Assembly: GCA_036971615.1 (NCBI GenBank)
Contig: JAYKKR010000008.1
Span: forward strand, 620,001-684,000
Length of the DNA stretch: 64,000 nt
Reading direction: 5' to 3'
Source of the DNA: Amyloporia xantha
Lineage: Eukaryota; Basidiomycota; Agaricomycetes; Polyporales; Adustoporiaceae
The notes below the pieces were generated by a model. It saw only the letters and a list, made by a program, of their open reading frames with translations. It was not told where the DNA came from and did no database searches. A program made the position numbers and the translations under genes. Shown here piece after piece: positions 21,650-33,385 of the stretch. How positions within the stretch are numbered: the stretch's first letter is position 1; each line of letters opens with the position of its first letter.

Positions 21650-24600
21650 ATGTCGAATTCCGAGATAGAGGAGAACAACGGTCCGCCGTCTTCACCAAGC
21701 ACAGCGGAATCGTCTCCATTGGGTACTCCCGCCCTAGATGTTCCCCCAGACACACCTCCATCGAATAGGCCTTTAGCGAGTCCCCATCTGTCGGCTACGC
21801 CTCCTCTTCCTGAACCCTGCCCGGCAATTCCAACAATTACACTCGATCCACCCCCTTCTCCCCCGCCCGATATAGTTCCAGTCAAACGCGCGAATCATGA
21901 TATTGATGAGACAGGTATCCGTTATCGCGATGACATTGGCAATACAGTCGTGATCCCAGCTATCACACCGAGGATCACACCGAGCACACGTAGAGTCGTA
22001 CATTTGCGATGTGCGCATGTGTCTCCCGAATTCGAATTCGATCCGAATCAGCTCGACGCCAGCTGGTATAAGAGCATTCAGGACAGCGGTACAGTAAGTT
22101 TATCTTTATTCTTTTGGAGGTAGCATATCTCACTTATTGCCTAGATTATTTCGCCACCAATCAAGAGGCTCAAGGGAATGACCTGGGCCCTGTTTTCAGG
22201 ATTTTCCAACTTGGTACATTTCCACCTTGGCACTTTTGTCCTCAATTTGAATTACCCTTTGTAGATCGGCATTGCTCCCCGGGCTGAGAGCACACAGGAA
22301 AGCCCTGCGAATGGAGAAGAGGCTGAGTCCCACACTGTGCGCGTTCCACCGCTTCTTGGGATAAATTATTGCGCATATTCATGATGATGACAGAGTCTGC
22401 CTTCCGGTCCTATACCAAATGTGGATGATCAATCGTCACAGAACGGAGAAGTTTCGCAGGTTGTGAGTAAGATGGTATTGTCTCAAAATCGGTCTGCATT
22501 TATGATATCCCTTTTCATCAGGATTCTCCTGCAATGCAAGTTGATATGAATGGAGGAGATGCTTCGTCAGCACTGAGCCAAAAATCACAGAGCGTGACTT
22601 CTTCCAGCAATGAAGCCATGTCTGTTCTTCCGGCTGACCCTCAGGTCGGCTCTGCTTCGGACCCTGGTAATGTATATATTCCTGTTTTGTCGCCGTTGTC
22701 TATATATGACATACTCTGTGAAGACGGATCTTTCAACAGAGACTTCCCAGAATGCCGGTCCACCCCCGCCAGAACATGATTCAAGAGAGACTTCCCAGAA
22801 CGCCGGTCCAACCCCGCCAGAACGCGATTCAACAGAGACTTCCCAGAATGCCGGTTCACCCCCGGCAGCACATGACATATCTTCGCAAACGGTGAGTAGC
22901 CGTCATTCTTACAACCATTTGAGTTATGTGACCCAAATTGACCATCAATCCATCGCAGATCAACAACAATCCATCAAACGCCGTGCGGAGCGCACTATCT
23001 GGAACATCAGATAATAACCAAACTTCTCGGACTGTAAGTAACAGTGTTCTCAAATTCGTGTATCGAGTATAACAACTTCCTTGTAGGTTTCCCTTGTGTT
23101 GCCCGATGCGTCTGAAAATGGAGCATCGAACCATTATGTAGCATCTGTGAACGTGAGTGTGCCAATGAAAACACGGCATCGCTCTGACATTGAACTCAGA
23201 AGGGCGGTGCTCCTTATCCCGCTACAACATCCGGTACACCTCATCTTGATCTTATCGACGAGGACGTAGAGATGGTACGCAGTCGCTATACCTCAATAGC
23301 AGACATCATGACCGACATGTGGCAGGGTCAAGAGGATCGTGCTATTGATGGAGAACCTTCGCGCCAAGCCGATGTTAATTTGGAGAGGAGAAGCAACTTT
23401 GAGGTGAGTATATATTCAATAGGCAGATTCATAAAGGTGAATCGTGCGAGCAGGGCGAGCAATCCTGTGAACCCGTGAGGACGGCGGACGTTATACCGTC
23501 TGTTCCTTCTATACATCAAGCCAACACTGAGACGTCACAACAATTTCTGTTCCGTCATCCAACACCTTCCCTTCAGTCAGAGACACCTTATGGGTACACG
23601 GCTCAGTCCTCCCTCTCTTTCAGCACGGGTAGGGCACAGGAACTCCCGAGGCCATCAGTCATTCAGTATCATAGCATGCACGCAGGAGGAAGATATGTGG
23701 GTGTGGCAGCTCGCATCAAATACACGGCTTATCACTAACCTGTTTCTCTAGAATGGGATCTCCGGCGCATTTGCATTGCGGGACGAAGTTCGAAACAGCG
23801 CCGTCACCCAATCCGCTTTCGAGGAAGCTCACGACGTGCCTCAAAACCGAGACAAGGGAAAGAGTCGAGAAGTACAGCTTGATGGAAGTCCTCCGATACC
23901 CACCCTCAACTCTACAGAATCGCACAATGTTGCATCACAACTCTCAGTGGATCGTGGCGATGCAAACACGGGTACAGACCCAAGTGTGAGGGCAACTCTA
24001 GTGTTATGGCAGTACAATTGATGATCATTGATATTCCTGATAGGCCGACCGTGTCAGGGATTCAACTTCCATGAATGAACAGAGTATTCCGCACAGTGCT
24101 GAGCCCATACCGACACTGGTGAGGTACTTTATAGTGTATTTTAACTGACCAGTGTTTGAATGTCTCCGTGCAGCAAGTAATCCCCCCCTCGGTCCCTGAA
24201 TCGGTCGCATCTGTAGGATCGCTTGCTGGAGCCTCGCCTTCATCGCACAATCAACCAAGTGAACCATGCCAAGCCGGACCGAGTAATGCTGCAATGGACT
24301 GCTTGAGCAATGGCAATGAAGACGCTGTAACAGAGGAGGTAAGACGACCGAGATCTGACACGCATACTGTAACATAATGCCGTCGTCTCCTTCGGCGGGC
24401 TTTACAGATAACTGAACAAAATGTAACCCCTGCAAGTTGTCTTGTGAGCTTCTCGTACTCTTGTACGCATTTACGGCTGCGAACGATTACCTTTTGCAAA
24501 CGCAGATTGTGCCTCGCACTCCGCGACAATTCCCACGACCTGTAACGGCTCAATTCCACTCCTCATCTACTGATTCTTCCATAGACGAAACGAGCCAAGC

Positions 24601-26254
24601 AGGCAGGATAGAATCAGAACGCGTGAGACCTTACTCTACGTCAATCCTACAACCTGGTAGGTCAGCAACAGATAGTCAAACGATAGCAGTCCACGAACAA
24701 CCCGCATCATCGGTGATCAACCCTTTCCCAATATCTCGGAGTCTCCCAGGAACACAGGTAGCGGCTCAAGACCGGTTACTACAGGATTCACGGTCCCCGG
24801 TAGGTTGCTGTTCTTCCAGATTCAGAAGCCCGCCGTTGATATGACCCCTTTTCAGAACTCTGCCTCGGGTACCAGTCGCGATGGAATCGACTTGACGCCG
24901 CTCACTCGTCAAGATCTCACAGTCCTGCAACGATCCATCGACGCCAAGTTTACAGCGCTGAGCGAGTCATTATTGACTAATGTCACGTCTCTTCTCCACC
25001 GTGCATTACCTGCGTTTGGTTCTACCGGTACCGGCACGGCCGCAGAATCTCACCCCTCGAGCTCAAACGATGGACCTTCCGCTTCAGATGCTGGAGGTCC
25101 TGCAAACAATCCCGAAGATGCTGACATAGAAGATCACGAGGACGGCGAGGACTTTCCCCCATTGCCAAAACGTGGGTCTGCACCCAGGCATCGGAGCACT
25201 GAGAGCAATTCCCTGCAGGTACGCAATAATGTTAGTTATTGTCCACGCGGCCTAAACATATTGACAGAGCGCTGTTCGCCTGCATGGTCTCGTGCTGATG
25301 AAACGCCTGAATCATAAATCACCGTTCTCTAACATCCCGACGGTGGAGACCGTGGCAGCGTATGATCCTCGCAGTGGGAGAGAGTGCTGTACAGCAGATG
25401 ATTTCCAGTTCAATGTGCGTGACACTCCTAGATCCGAGTGGAATCGGTCGGTCGCTCGTGTTTTCGCACAAGATTTCATCGACAAGCATCCGGGACTTCC
25501 ATGCACCATTCCTCAAGTAACAGAGATGTGGTATCGTCATTCAGAACGGCTCAGGGATCAATACAACGAACAATCCAAGGCCGAAGCGGAATTAGCCACA
25601 GCGCAACGGCTGCATCGTCGGAAGGAGCGAAAGCGAGGGGTGCGTCCTCATAATTATTATTGTTATCATTCATTTCTGATAATTGTGTAGCTCTATGAGC
25701 GCCGCCGACAAGCTGCCTCTCTATTGCAAGAGTTGCAACCTCACGCTATTACTCTTGTGGAAGCGCTTGGAGTCGAAGGCATGAGCACAGACGAATCGGA
25801 TCATGAAGTCGGCAGAGGAGAACCGACATACTTTATCTGCCGCAAGACATGGTGCTCCCCTGAAATGACTGCTTGGCTTCGGGTATTGGATTCTATCCAT
25901 CTTTATGGTCGGTATAAAGGCAGGTTTCTGGCGACCGCCGGAGGATGGCCTCATTTTCGTGCCCCGGATATATCCCGCACTAGCCGACAAAGTCCACTGA
26001 TTGGATTGCCGAGAAACTGCTACTCCACTGCCTTGGAATTCGATCAGTTCCAAATGGCTTATCTCGCACCGATTCCGCGCGACATCGACCTTACACATCT
26101 CGACAGTGTTTTGAAGTACGTCCCTGTATTATTAGGTGCCTCGCCTGTCTCCGTCTCATTTTATAATGACAGGAGGGCAGAACCTTATGACCTCTCCAAC
26201 CGTCTGTTGGTGACTGGGCGCTCTAACCCTGATCCTGACCGTACTATCGACTGA
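21650..26254 (+). CDS. Large Ser/Pro-rich protein with C-terminal GMSTDESDHE domain, hypothetical
   Basis: The reading starts at the ATG at 21650 (MSNSEIEENNGPPSSPSTAE) and the first exon ends at 22093 with a GTAAGT donor. Many short exons rich in Ser, Pro, Gln and Asp follow through about 24840, so the middle is probably disordered; not every boundary could be fixed. From about 24840 the protein becomes ordered: LTPLTRQDLTVLQRSIDAKF (helical), an acidic EDADIEDHEDGEDFPPLPKR segment, and then QVTEMWYRHSERLRDQY with a basic coil ending at 25637. The last exon (25691-26254) reads ERRRQAASLL, GVEGMSTDESDHE, WLRVLDSIHLYGRYKG and GLPRNCY. That tail matches a hypothetical family I know as multicopy in Agaricomycetes, without assigned function. 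A transposon or nuclear association is possible but not shown. Confidence 0.55.
22735..22870 (+). repeat. In-frame tandem repeat of about 48 bp inside the Ser/Pro-rich gene
   Basis: Three consecutive units read ETSQNAGPPPPEHDS, ETSQNAGPTPPERDS and ETSQNAGSPPAAHDI, with period 48 bp (16 codons). The DNA units (GAGACTTCCCAGAA word) are nearly identical, which indicates recent repeat expansion within a disordered region. Confidence 0.8.
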
Positions 26255-27298
26255 GTGAACGGCGGAACCGTGATCCTCTCGAAAGTGAACGATATATCAT
26301 AGACGTGTAGCTACGACGGGGGTCTGTACTGTTCGTTATTTAGACTGATCACGACCTGATGTATAATTTGGTACTCGTTCGAATGTGAATTGGCCGAATC
26401 AGCACAGAATAGCTACACTATTCGTCAGGGCAATGGACCACCACTGAAGCGTGATTGACTGTGATTAAATGTCAAAGACTTCTAGTAGACAGTAGTAGAT
26501 AGTGATTATGAAGACGCGATGGAATTGACTCCTGGGATTCCAAAAACCCTCATCAGCTGCTATATGGCAATTTTATGATTAATCGTACGCGTCAGATCTA
26601 CAGGTACCATCCAAACTCAAAATGAATTCGATTTTTATTTCGCATCGTCTTCTGAACTACTTGTTGAAATTAGTCAAAGGTGTATTCACCCAGTAGCTGA
26701 AATCGGTAATAGAGCCTACAATTCAATGTCTTAGCACGGACAATAAATACTACATTCCCTATCTGGTGACCGAATGCCACCGTCTGACCTCCATGCGCAT
26801 CCCTCGATGTATGTATAATCTCAACTTCTCGATCCCCGCCTAACAGACATGCATAAACAGGCGGCCGTCATGGGACTCGCACTCAGCGTCTCACTTCCTG
26901 CTGGTCACATGCAGATGTGATAGGAGCGCTTGCATCCGCTGCCTGTTATGCACGGCACAGAGGATTGAGTCACGGTGAATGTGGCGAGGCCGGCAGAGGT
27001 AGAAGAACTCACTGAAACATAGCATGCGGGTGGCCCTATACAGGAAAATAGGCGTAACAGCGCGCACAGGAAACCGATTGCTTAATAAACGTTAGCTTTG
27101 CAGAGCGCGCGAGACTTGGAGGGCTTTCGGAGATACTTGCGAGAGTCAAGATTGGTGAGCGCAATGCATATGATCATCGATCATGATATGCACGTGCTCA
27201 CTGTGTAAGCGCTCAGAGCAGTACCAAGTACGCGTTGCATTATGGTCATGGACACTAGCAATTACCTCGATAGCTTTCATTGTCTGTGCACAGCTAAT
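26255..27298. other. Intergenic stretch, no gene seen
   Basis: About 1 kb with no protein-like frame or RNA gene recognised. A near-palindromic ATGATCATCGATCATGAT word lies at about 27171-27188. The stretch separates the Ser/Pro-rich gene from the Heh1/Man1 homologue and probably holds the promoter of the latter. Confidence 0.5.
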
Positions 27299-27344
27299 GG
27301 CAGCCGGGAGGAATCATCCTTAAAGACGATTCCTCCCGGCTGCC
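27299..27344. promoter_or_regulatory. 17-bp perfect hairpin before the Heh1/Man1 gene
   Basis: GGCAGCCGGGAGGAATC (27299-27315) pairs perfectly with GATTCCTCCCGGCTGCC (27328-27344) across a 12-base loop. It ends 73 bp before the likely start codon at 27418, so it lies in the 5' UTR or core promoter. In RNA it would be a very stable stem in the path of the scanning ribosome. An alternative is the footprint of a small transposon. Confidence 0.75.
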
Positions 27345-27417
27345 TATGATAATGAGGACCCACTTCTCGACTTGCTTAGCAGTTATCACCCTCTTCGTCG
27401 CCCAGGCCTTCCACACC

Positions 27418-29784
27418 ATGCCGCGCAAGACGGCGGCCGAAGTTATCGCAATTGGCGAATACCTCCAGCCCGACTTCGATCCATCAACATTGACCGCTGC
27501 TCAGCTACTGAACATATTCAACTATCATGATATCAAATATCCCACTCAGTACACTAAACCCAAACTCGTTCAACTCTTCAACGCGGAAATCAAGTCTAAG
27601 GCAGATCAACTAAAGCAGGGGAGGTCTAGGAAGGATCACGGACAGCCCAGTGGTACTGGAAACAAGGAAGATTTCACTAGCAGGTCGATTAGCAAGGGCA
27701 AAGAGGTATGTACGTGAGTTTGGCTGCTATTGCATCTGTGTAATTTTACGGCCAGTTCAAGCGATCATTGTCTGCATCTCTCCCTCCATCTCTCCCACTT
27801 TTCCCCCAAGATTCGGGATGGGAATACAACAATGTCTTCCAATCCGGTGCTACAACTTCATTTCGCGCCCGACCATCTCCCGAACATGCCCGTCCTAGCG
27901 TTGCTCTTCGGACCTCTTTGAAATCACACGAATCGAAGGTATCTGACGCCCTATCCTTGCCTCCGGCTCCCCCATCGTCTCACACTAGCGCCTCTTCTCC
28001 TATCAAGTTACGCAAGTCGACCTCTGCATCTCAGCACACGCATAAGAGAAGTCAGGATGCGGAGGCGCACGAACGTGAAATAGTCGATGAAGAACAGGAG
28101 GTATTTGAGGCCGATGAGCGAGTTGTTGCTCCGTCCCAGCACCTTTCCGAAGGTAGCCAAGTCGCACGGAGGAACCGCTCATCAGGACACGGCCCTTATC
28201 TGCTCAAACGGCTTTTGCTTGCACTCCTCATTATGGCTGTGTTGAGCATCTTGCGCGAGTACAAGCACGACTCTGCGGAGATTGGATTTTGTGATGCTGG
28301 CAAATCGACTAATGCGATTCTCGATAGCTACATGGCTCTGTCTGCGGCCATCGACAGCTGTAATAAAGAAAACAGGACAACACTAAACCCGATAGATCCT
28401 ACAGTGTCTACGTTCTCATCGGAGGTTTCGGCGGAAGGCATTCAGTCACAGCGTGAAGTAACGGACGATGTCGGTGGGGAAGCATGCCCGCCACTGCCCC
28501 TCATACCGCTCCCCCATCCACTTACCTGTTCACCATGTCCCCAGCATGCAGTTTGTACGCCCTCCACAATGACCTGCGAGAAAGGCTTCATTCTCCATCC
28601 GCATCCCTTGCTCTATTTTGTCCCGATCCCCAGCGCTCCGACTCTGTCCACTCCGTTTCCAACGACGCCAACGACATTTACACGTCGCCGGAGCTTGTCC
28701 TTCCTCAGCATGAATATTCCAGAGCTAGTCTATTTTGCAATATCTCTTGTACTGGATGGCGTGCCTGGAGTAGGATCAGTTGCTTTCCCACCGCGATGCG
28801 TGACGGACCCGCATCGCAGTCTCCACATTGGTGTCTTGGTGACCAGAGTGAGGGGTATGCTCGCTGCTGAACATGGGAGGCGCTTGTGTGAAGCCATGGG
28901 TGTGGAAACAGATGATGACGAGGACACCGATGCGAAAAGATGGGGTGTCGAACTACAGCAGCTCAAAGATAAGCTCAAGGATCAACTAAAGGACAAGGTG
29001 AGCCTACTGAGGCTATCAGTATTTATCCTTCTTATTGTGTGCTGATTGCAAATATGTGGACACAGCCGAAGCTACTGCTTGCATTAGAAGATACATTCAA
29101 TGAAGTGATCCAGCAACTGATACAACAGGATGGTGTCTTCATGGACGAAGATGCGCGGTATGAATGATCTCACCCTCAAATCTGATGTTCCACTGACACC
29201 TGATTTCATAGGGGTAAGCGCTACCTTGCGCATCGGACACCTTCCATAGACTGGCACTGCGCTGTAAAGTTCAAAGTACGAGACGCCTGGAATGAATGGC
29301 GAAGGGCTATCTTTGGTATGTCCATTATTGTTCTTTCAGAGCATAATGTCGTCGTCCGGCTCTTACATATAATCCCCTTCTAGGTGGTGCTCTTTTCGTG
29401 GTGACTGTATTGGTAGTTAGACGTCGTCATGCCCAGAATGTGGCCGAGAAGCAGCGCGTCGCGGCTCTCGTCGGAATCGTGCTCGATCTCCTCCGAGACC
29501 AGGAAGCAGCACATCACATAGATCCGGTGACTGCACCACTACCATACCTATCTTCGTTACAACTGTGTGACCTCGTTCTGCAGGATGAGCATTCCGTCCA
29601 CGTTCGTCGGCGGTTATGGTCGCGCGTAGAGCATGTCGTCGAAGGGAACGCGAATATTCGCACAAGTCTCGAAGAGGTGGAAGGCGGCGATGAATTGAGG
29701 GTATGGTGCTGGGTAGGCAGGAGCCGTACGATCAGTTCTATCTTCGGCAGTCTGAGGGACATTGCTTCTGACAACAGTACCTGA
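27418..29784 (+). CDS. Inner nuclear membrane HeH/LEM protein, Heh1/Src1/Man1 homologue
   Basis: Five exons join in frame: 27418-27705, 27756-28997, 29066-29157, 29212-29315 and 29384-29784. The N-terminus (PDFDPSTLTAAQLLNIFNYH then YTKPKLVQLFN) is a helix-extension-helix (HeH/LEM-like) fold that contacts chromatin. A Ser-rich basic linker leads to a membrane segment near 28203-28250 (LLLALLIMAVLSIL). A lumenal Cys-rich part follows (CSPCPQHAVC), then a second hydrophobic stretch (GGALFVVTVLVV). The Man1-Src1 C-terminal winged-helix domain closes the protein (LCDLVLQDEHSVHVRRRLW; RVEHVVEGNANIRTSLEEVE). This order is diagnostic for Heh1/Heh2/MAN1, which anchor rDNA and telomeres and help nuclear pore quality control. 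An in-frame ATG at 27346 would add a signal-like 24 residues; I prefer 27418 because it starts the HeH domain directly. Confidence 0.88.
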
Positions 29785-31090
29785 TTTGCTTCCGGTTCCT
29801 GTAACTGACTCAATCTTCACATCACATCTTAAAGACCAGTCATTATCCCAACTTCTGTATGAAGTGGTCGTCCGGACACACGCCGGGCGAACACACATAG
29901 AAAAGAATTGAAGTTGGTGACAAACTGAGACATACTAGTAGGACGAGAATGAGGTATGGTTTATCGATTAGCATGTCAGACAACCCACAACTCGGGAATT
30001 TGTTAAACAGTGCAGACATGTTTGCCATGTGAAGGGCCCTATTATTCTCGCAGCTCTTCGATGCACTCATTCGGACTTCGGATTCTAGGACCATATCTCT
30101 ATGTGTCGTTTGAATTTGCGCTTGACAGCTTTATACCGTACAGCCCCTCCGGTACCGCCTCAAGGACGAGCTACGCCTGTATAATTGTAACTGATGTCCT
30201 CGTTAAAAGAATTCCACCTACTGCACACTCTTGCTGGCTTCTGAGCAGAATGAATCGCTTGGCATTTAATCGTTCACCTCAATCTTGTGCGTTCAATACG
30301 GCGGTGAGCAAACTCTTTTCTCTAGAGATCCGTGCGAACCAATGATTCATCCATTGTCAATGTAGGATCCTTGGAGCCGGTCTTTCTGGGAAGCGAGCTT
30401 TCCGTGCGCACAACGTCGAATTGGAATCACAAGTTCGCCCTGCGGAGGAACCAGAGCGTGCACTCCGGCGAGCTGTAGGGGTGGTGGAAGACCCGCATGA
30501 GCCTCGCCGTGTTGGAGCTGTGGCACAACCGAAAAGCCCGGCAGCGACTTGCAGAGAAACGGATAACTGGAGGAGAGCAACGCGCTGTGAGTCGACGTCT
30601 CTTTGTGACATATGACGCTATCTGGGGTACTGGATTCGCGTTGTCTTCTTTCATCATGATTGATATTCCGACGTCCGCGGCCAAGAACGTGCTGATGCCT
30701 CGTCTGAAGACCAACGTTAACATTGAGAAAACATTTGATCTCCCGAAAACGGCGAGTTTCCTGGCGTCGAGTGGAGCATTTATGATGTTGGCGGTGCACA
30801 GCCGCAGCGACAGGCTTGAACGCCGTATTTCGATGATGGTGAGCCTGTTCGATCGTGTGCGACCGACGCCAACGCAGTGCGAATGTCTCTCGAACTTTTT
30901 TCCACAGCGCCATTATCTTTTTCGCACCCATCAGCACTTTTGATCAAAGCCCTAGTTCTTTTCGTCTTCCAAGGTTGAAGAGGCACTCATCACCGTCGCA
31001 CATTCATTTGGACCCTTCGCCGTTTCAATGCCAGCAACACAAGATCTTTCAAACAACTAGACCCGTGTTGTACCGACATCAGCGTTGATG
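29785..31090 (+). other. Mostly noncoding; possible exon at 30497-30840
   Basis: A plus-strand segment from about 30497 reads smoothly (RRLFVTYDAIWGTGFALSSF; KNVLMPRLKTNVNIEKTFDL) and meets a GTGAGC donor at 30840. I could not connect it to a convincing start or downstream exon. The opposite strand is also open over the same stretch, so the coding strand is not certain. No family was recognised. The rest holds no gene I can support. Confidence 0.25.
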
Positions 31091-32250
31091 AAAGTGAGTG
31101 GGGTATGTGGTCTGAAAATGCCGGTCTGACGGTCTCGTTTTCACGATATAGGAGCTACGATATTTATCTCGGCAGACTGAAGAGACCTCTGCAATGTTGT
31201 AATTGTACGGCGGGTAACTGTTAAAGTCATAATTGATTGTCATATGTGCAAAACCGGCCTACCTAGACATCCCTGAACCGATGCTCGAATCTTAGAGTCA
31301 AAGGTAGCTCTGAATCTTACGATGGTGGGCATAATTTTTGTAGCCGAATCATGTATGTGAATCGTATCGCAAATCGCAACAAGAAGCGCGATATGAATCC
31401 GACAAGATTCGGGCATGAATCGGACGCGAAACGCGCATCGGTGGGTCGAGAATCGTGCTGACGAACTCGTGGAAACGCGAGATTCAGCTTTCCGCAAAAA
31501 ACTAATGTTCGGAGAAGAAGCATTGTGCGGAGAGTACAAATATCAGTGTTCCGAACATCGGATATATTGCTAGGATTTCCGCGGGGTTCCCGATGCTCGA
31601 AGATATGTTATGTCAAATAAATGGTCATGAAATGTTTGGACATCGGACGTTTACAAAGTCTTTAGCATGTGCGTATCCGGGACACTGCATTGTTCTCGAT
31701 ATGTCCGTGACATGTTCGGAGAGCGGACAGGCCATCTGATGAGAACAAAAGCTTGATAAGAACATCTCACAGACATTACCAATGGCCGACCTGTGTCCCT
31801 CTTCCGGACATTTCAAGAACATGTGACGAAAATTCGGAGCACGAACAAAGTAACTATTCGTATGCTGTGCGTAGCTCCGAACACGCGACAGACAATGTTC
31901 CCGTTCTTCTCATTTTCGGCATCCGCAAATCGCGAGAAAATGACTTCCCTAACGGAGGATGTCCGGGTGGTGTTCGGCCTCCGGACACCGGGTCCTGACC
32001 GCGGTGCTAACAAGGCTTGGAATTACATGCAACCTGATATATTATAATGGTGGAGTCTATGCAATACTATTTGACATTGTTTTGAAGATAATCAGCATTG
32101 CATAGGTCTGTATCTGAATTGGTATTTCCCTAATCTGGCTTCATTTGACTCAATATAAAAGAAGTCAAAAAGTCGAAATTTGTTGAAGTCCAAATAGATT
32201 GAAACCCTTGGAGAAACTTCAGACCATAATGTTTAAGTAGTTTGATATAT
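31091..32250. other. Gene-poor, AT-rich towards the right; nothing recognised
   Basis: Only short frames are open and none resembles a protein. GAATC/CGAAT words are frequent at 31270-31500 (many copies of ATGAATCGGACGCG-like words), suggesting a decayed repeat. The AT content rises after 32040. Confidence 0.4.
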
Positions 32251-32253
32251 TTA

Positions 32254-32330
32254 TGGTCTTGTGGTGTAGTGGTCAAACTTAATGTTTACTTCTCGTTTGT
32301 CTATGTCTTGGGGTTCAATTCTGTATGAGT
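32254..32330 (+). repeat. tRNA-like pol III promoter relic (SINE-like)
   Basis: TGGTGTAGTGG at 32262-32272 fits the tRNA A box, and GGTTCAATTCT at 32312-32322 fits the B box apart from the last base. Their spacing (39 bp between boxes) is that of a tRNA gene. The whole segment lines up loosely with eukaryotic tRNA-Glu, but the acceptor stem (start GGTCTTG, end region GTATGAG) does not pair. This suggests a tRNA-derived SINE head or a dead tRNA, not a functional tRNA. Confidence 0.6.
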
Positions 32331-32450
32331 GCATTTTATTTTCCTTATTATATTCGGTTTTAAACTAATGTCCCTGTGGCCTGAAGGCTCTGACAGCCTG
32401 ACGAAATTATGTCAGGGCTGTCAGGGTGTCAGGAATATGCAAAAGTGCTG

Positions 32451-32531
32451 ATGCACTGCATCGTTCGCATTGCGCGCACCGCATCGTTCGCATTGCACGC
32501 ACCGCATCGTTCGCATTGCGCGCACCGCATC
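32451..32531 (+). repeat. 23-bp tandem repeat, about 3.4 copies
   Basis: The unit GCATCGTTCGCATTGCGCGC plus ACC repeats with exact 23-bp spacing (TCGTTCGC at 32461, 32484 and 32507), followed by a partial unit. One internal base differs (GCGCGC against GCACGC). It lies just after a CTGACAGCCTGAC / GTCAGGGCTGTCAG inverted pair near 32390-32425. Confidence 0.9.
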
Positions 32532-32694
32532 GCATGCACCTCTAATGACACCGATGAGGATGATGACTGAAGACGCCACCACCGCTGACGGATGACTCGC
32601 GAGGACAGGTAAGTGCGTGCGCTCATCCTTTGCATCGCCCCCACGCCTCTCTGCAGCACTACAACTCAAGAACAAAACAGCATAACACTGACGG

Positions 32695-33065
32695 ACGACG
32701 ATTACAGCAACGCCGACGATGATGCCGACAGACGACTGATGCCGACGATGACGACGACGGTGGACGACGGACAACGACGACGATGGACGACGGACAGCGA
32801 TGACGACGGACGACGGTCGATCGATGACCAACAACGAACACCGGACGACCGATGACCGATGACCAACAACGAACAACGGACAACGGACGACAGATGACAA
32901 CCAACGATGAGTGACGGATGACTACGGATTACGGACGACAGACGACGACGGACGACGGATAATGACGAGGAGGGTCGATGGACAACGACAGACGACAATG
33001 GATGACGACTGACGACTGACGACAGACGATGATGAGGAAGGACGATGACGAGGAGGGACGATGGA
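32695..33065 (+). repeat. GACGA/GATGAC-rich simple repeat tract
   Basis: About 370 bp composed almost entirely of GACGACGG, GATGACGA, ACAACGA and similar words. It gives Ser/Val/Arg-rich spurious frames on the minus strand. It behaves as a cryptic simple repeat with strong purine skew on the plus strand. Confidence 0.85.
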
Positions 33066-33371
33066 CATAATAATGTATATCTCTTTGTTGTATATACTGT
33101 CAATTAATATGTACATTTCGCCATTCAATACTATCCATTGTGAACAAGAATATGAGGAGTAAAGCGGTGCAATACATGAGCCAAATATTTGAAACCCATG
33201 CTGCTGAATTGTGGGAAATTTACCTGAATAAACTGCGTTTTTCGGGAGGGGGACCGCAGAATCCGCAACAATAGGTAGTAATTATGGATAATGGCCGGAA
33301 TGGAGATAATTGTATCTATTATCTGGAATTTAGCTACATTGTGGTACATTCCTCATAAATTACACTGGGAG

Positions 33372-33385
33372 GTTTTTCCTGATGT
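33372..33385 (+). mobile_element. Third GTTTTTCCTGATGT terminus
   Basis: The same 14 bases end the elements at 4321 and 12690. Here the motif overlaps the first bases of duplicated segment copy 1: the copy 1/copy 2 match begins at 33384/52932 and the flank to the left differs. An element of this terminal family therefore inserted at, or truncated, the left edge of copy 1. Its left end was not identified. Confidence 0.6.

Noticed and set aside
30347..30937. 196-codon minus-strand frame
   Set aside because: It is His/Arg/Gln-rich without motifs and the opposite strand reads more like protein; neither could be built into a full gene.
32254..32330. Functional tRNA-Glu gene
   Set aside because: A and B boxes are present but the acceptor and T stems do not pair, so it is treated as a relic.
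32451..32531. Regularly spaced 23-bp repeats that could suggest a CRISPR array
   Set aside because: Units are head-to-tail with no spacers and the window is eukaryotic.
32659..33128. Ser/Val-rich minus-strand frames that look like signal or membrane segments
   Set aside because: They are the reverse translation of the GACGA-type simple repeat.
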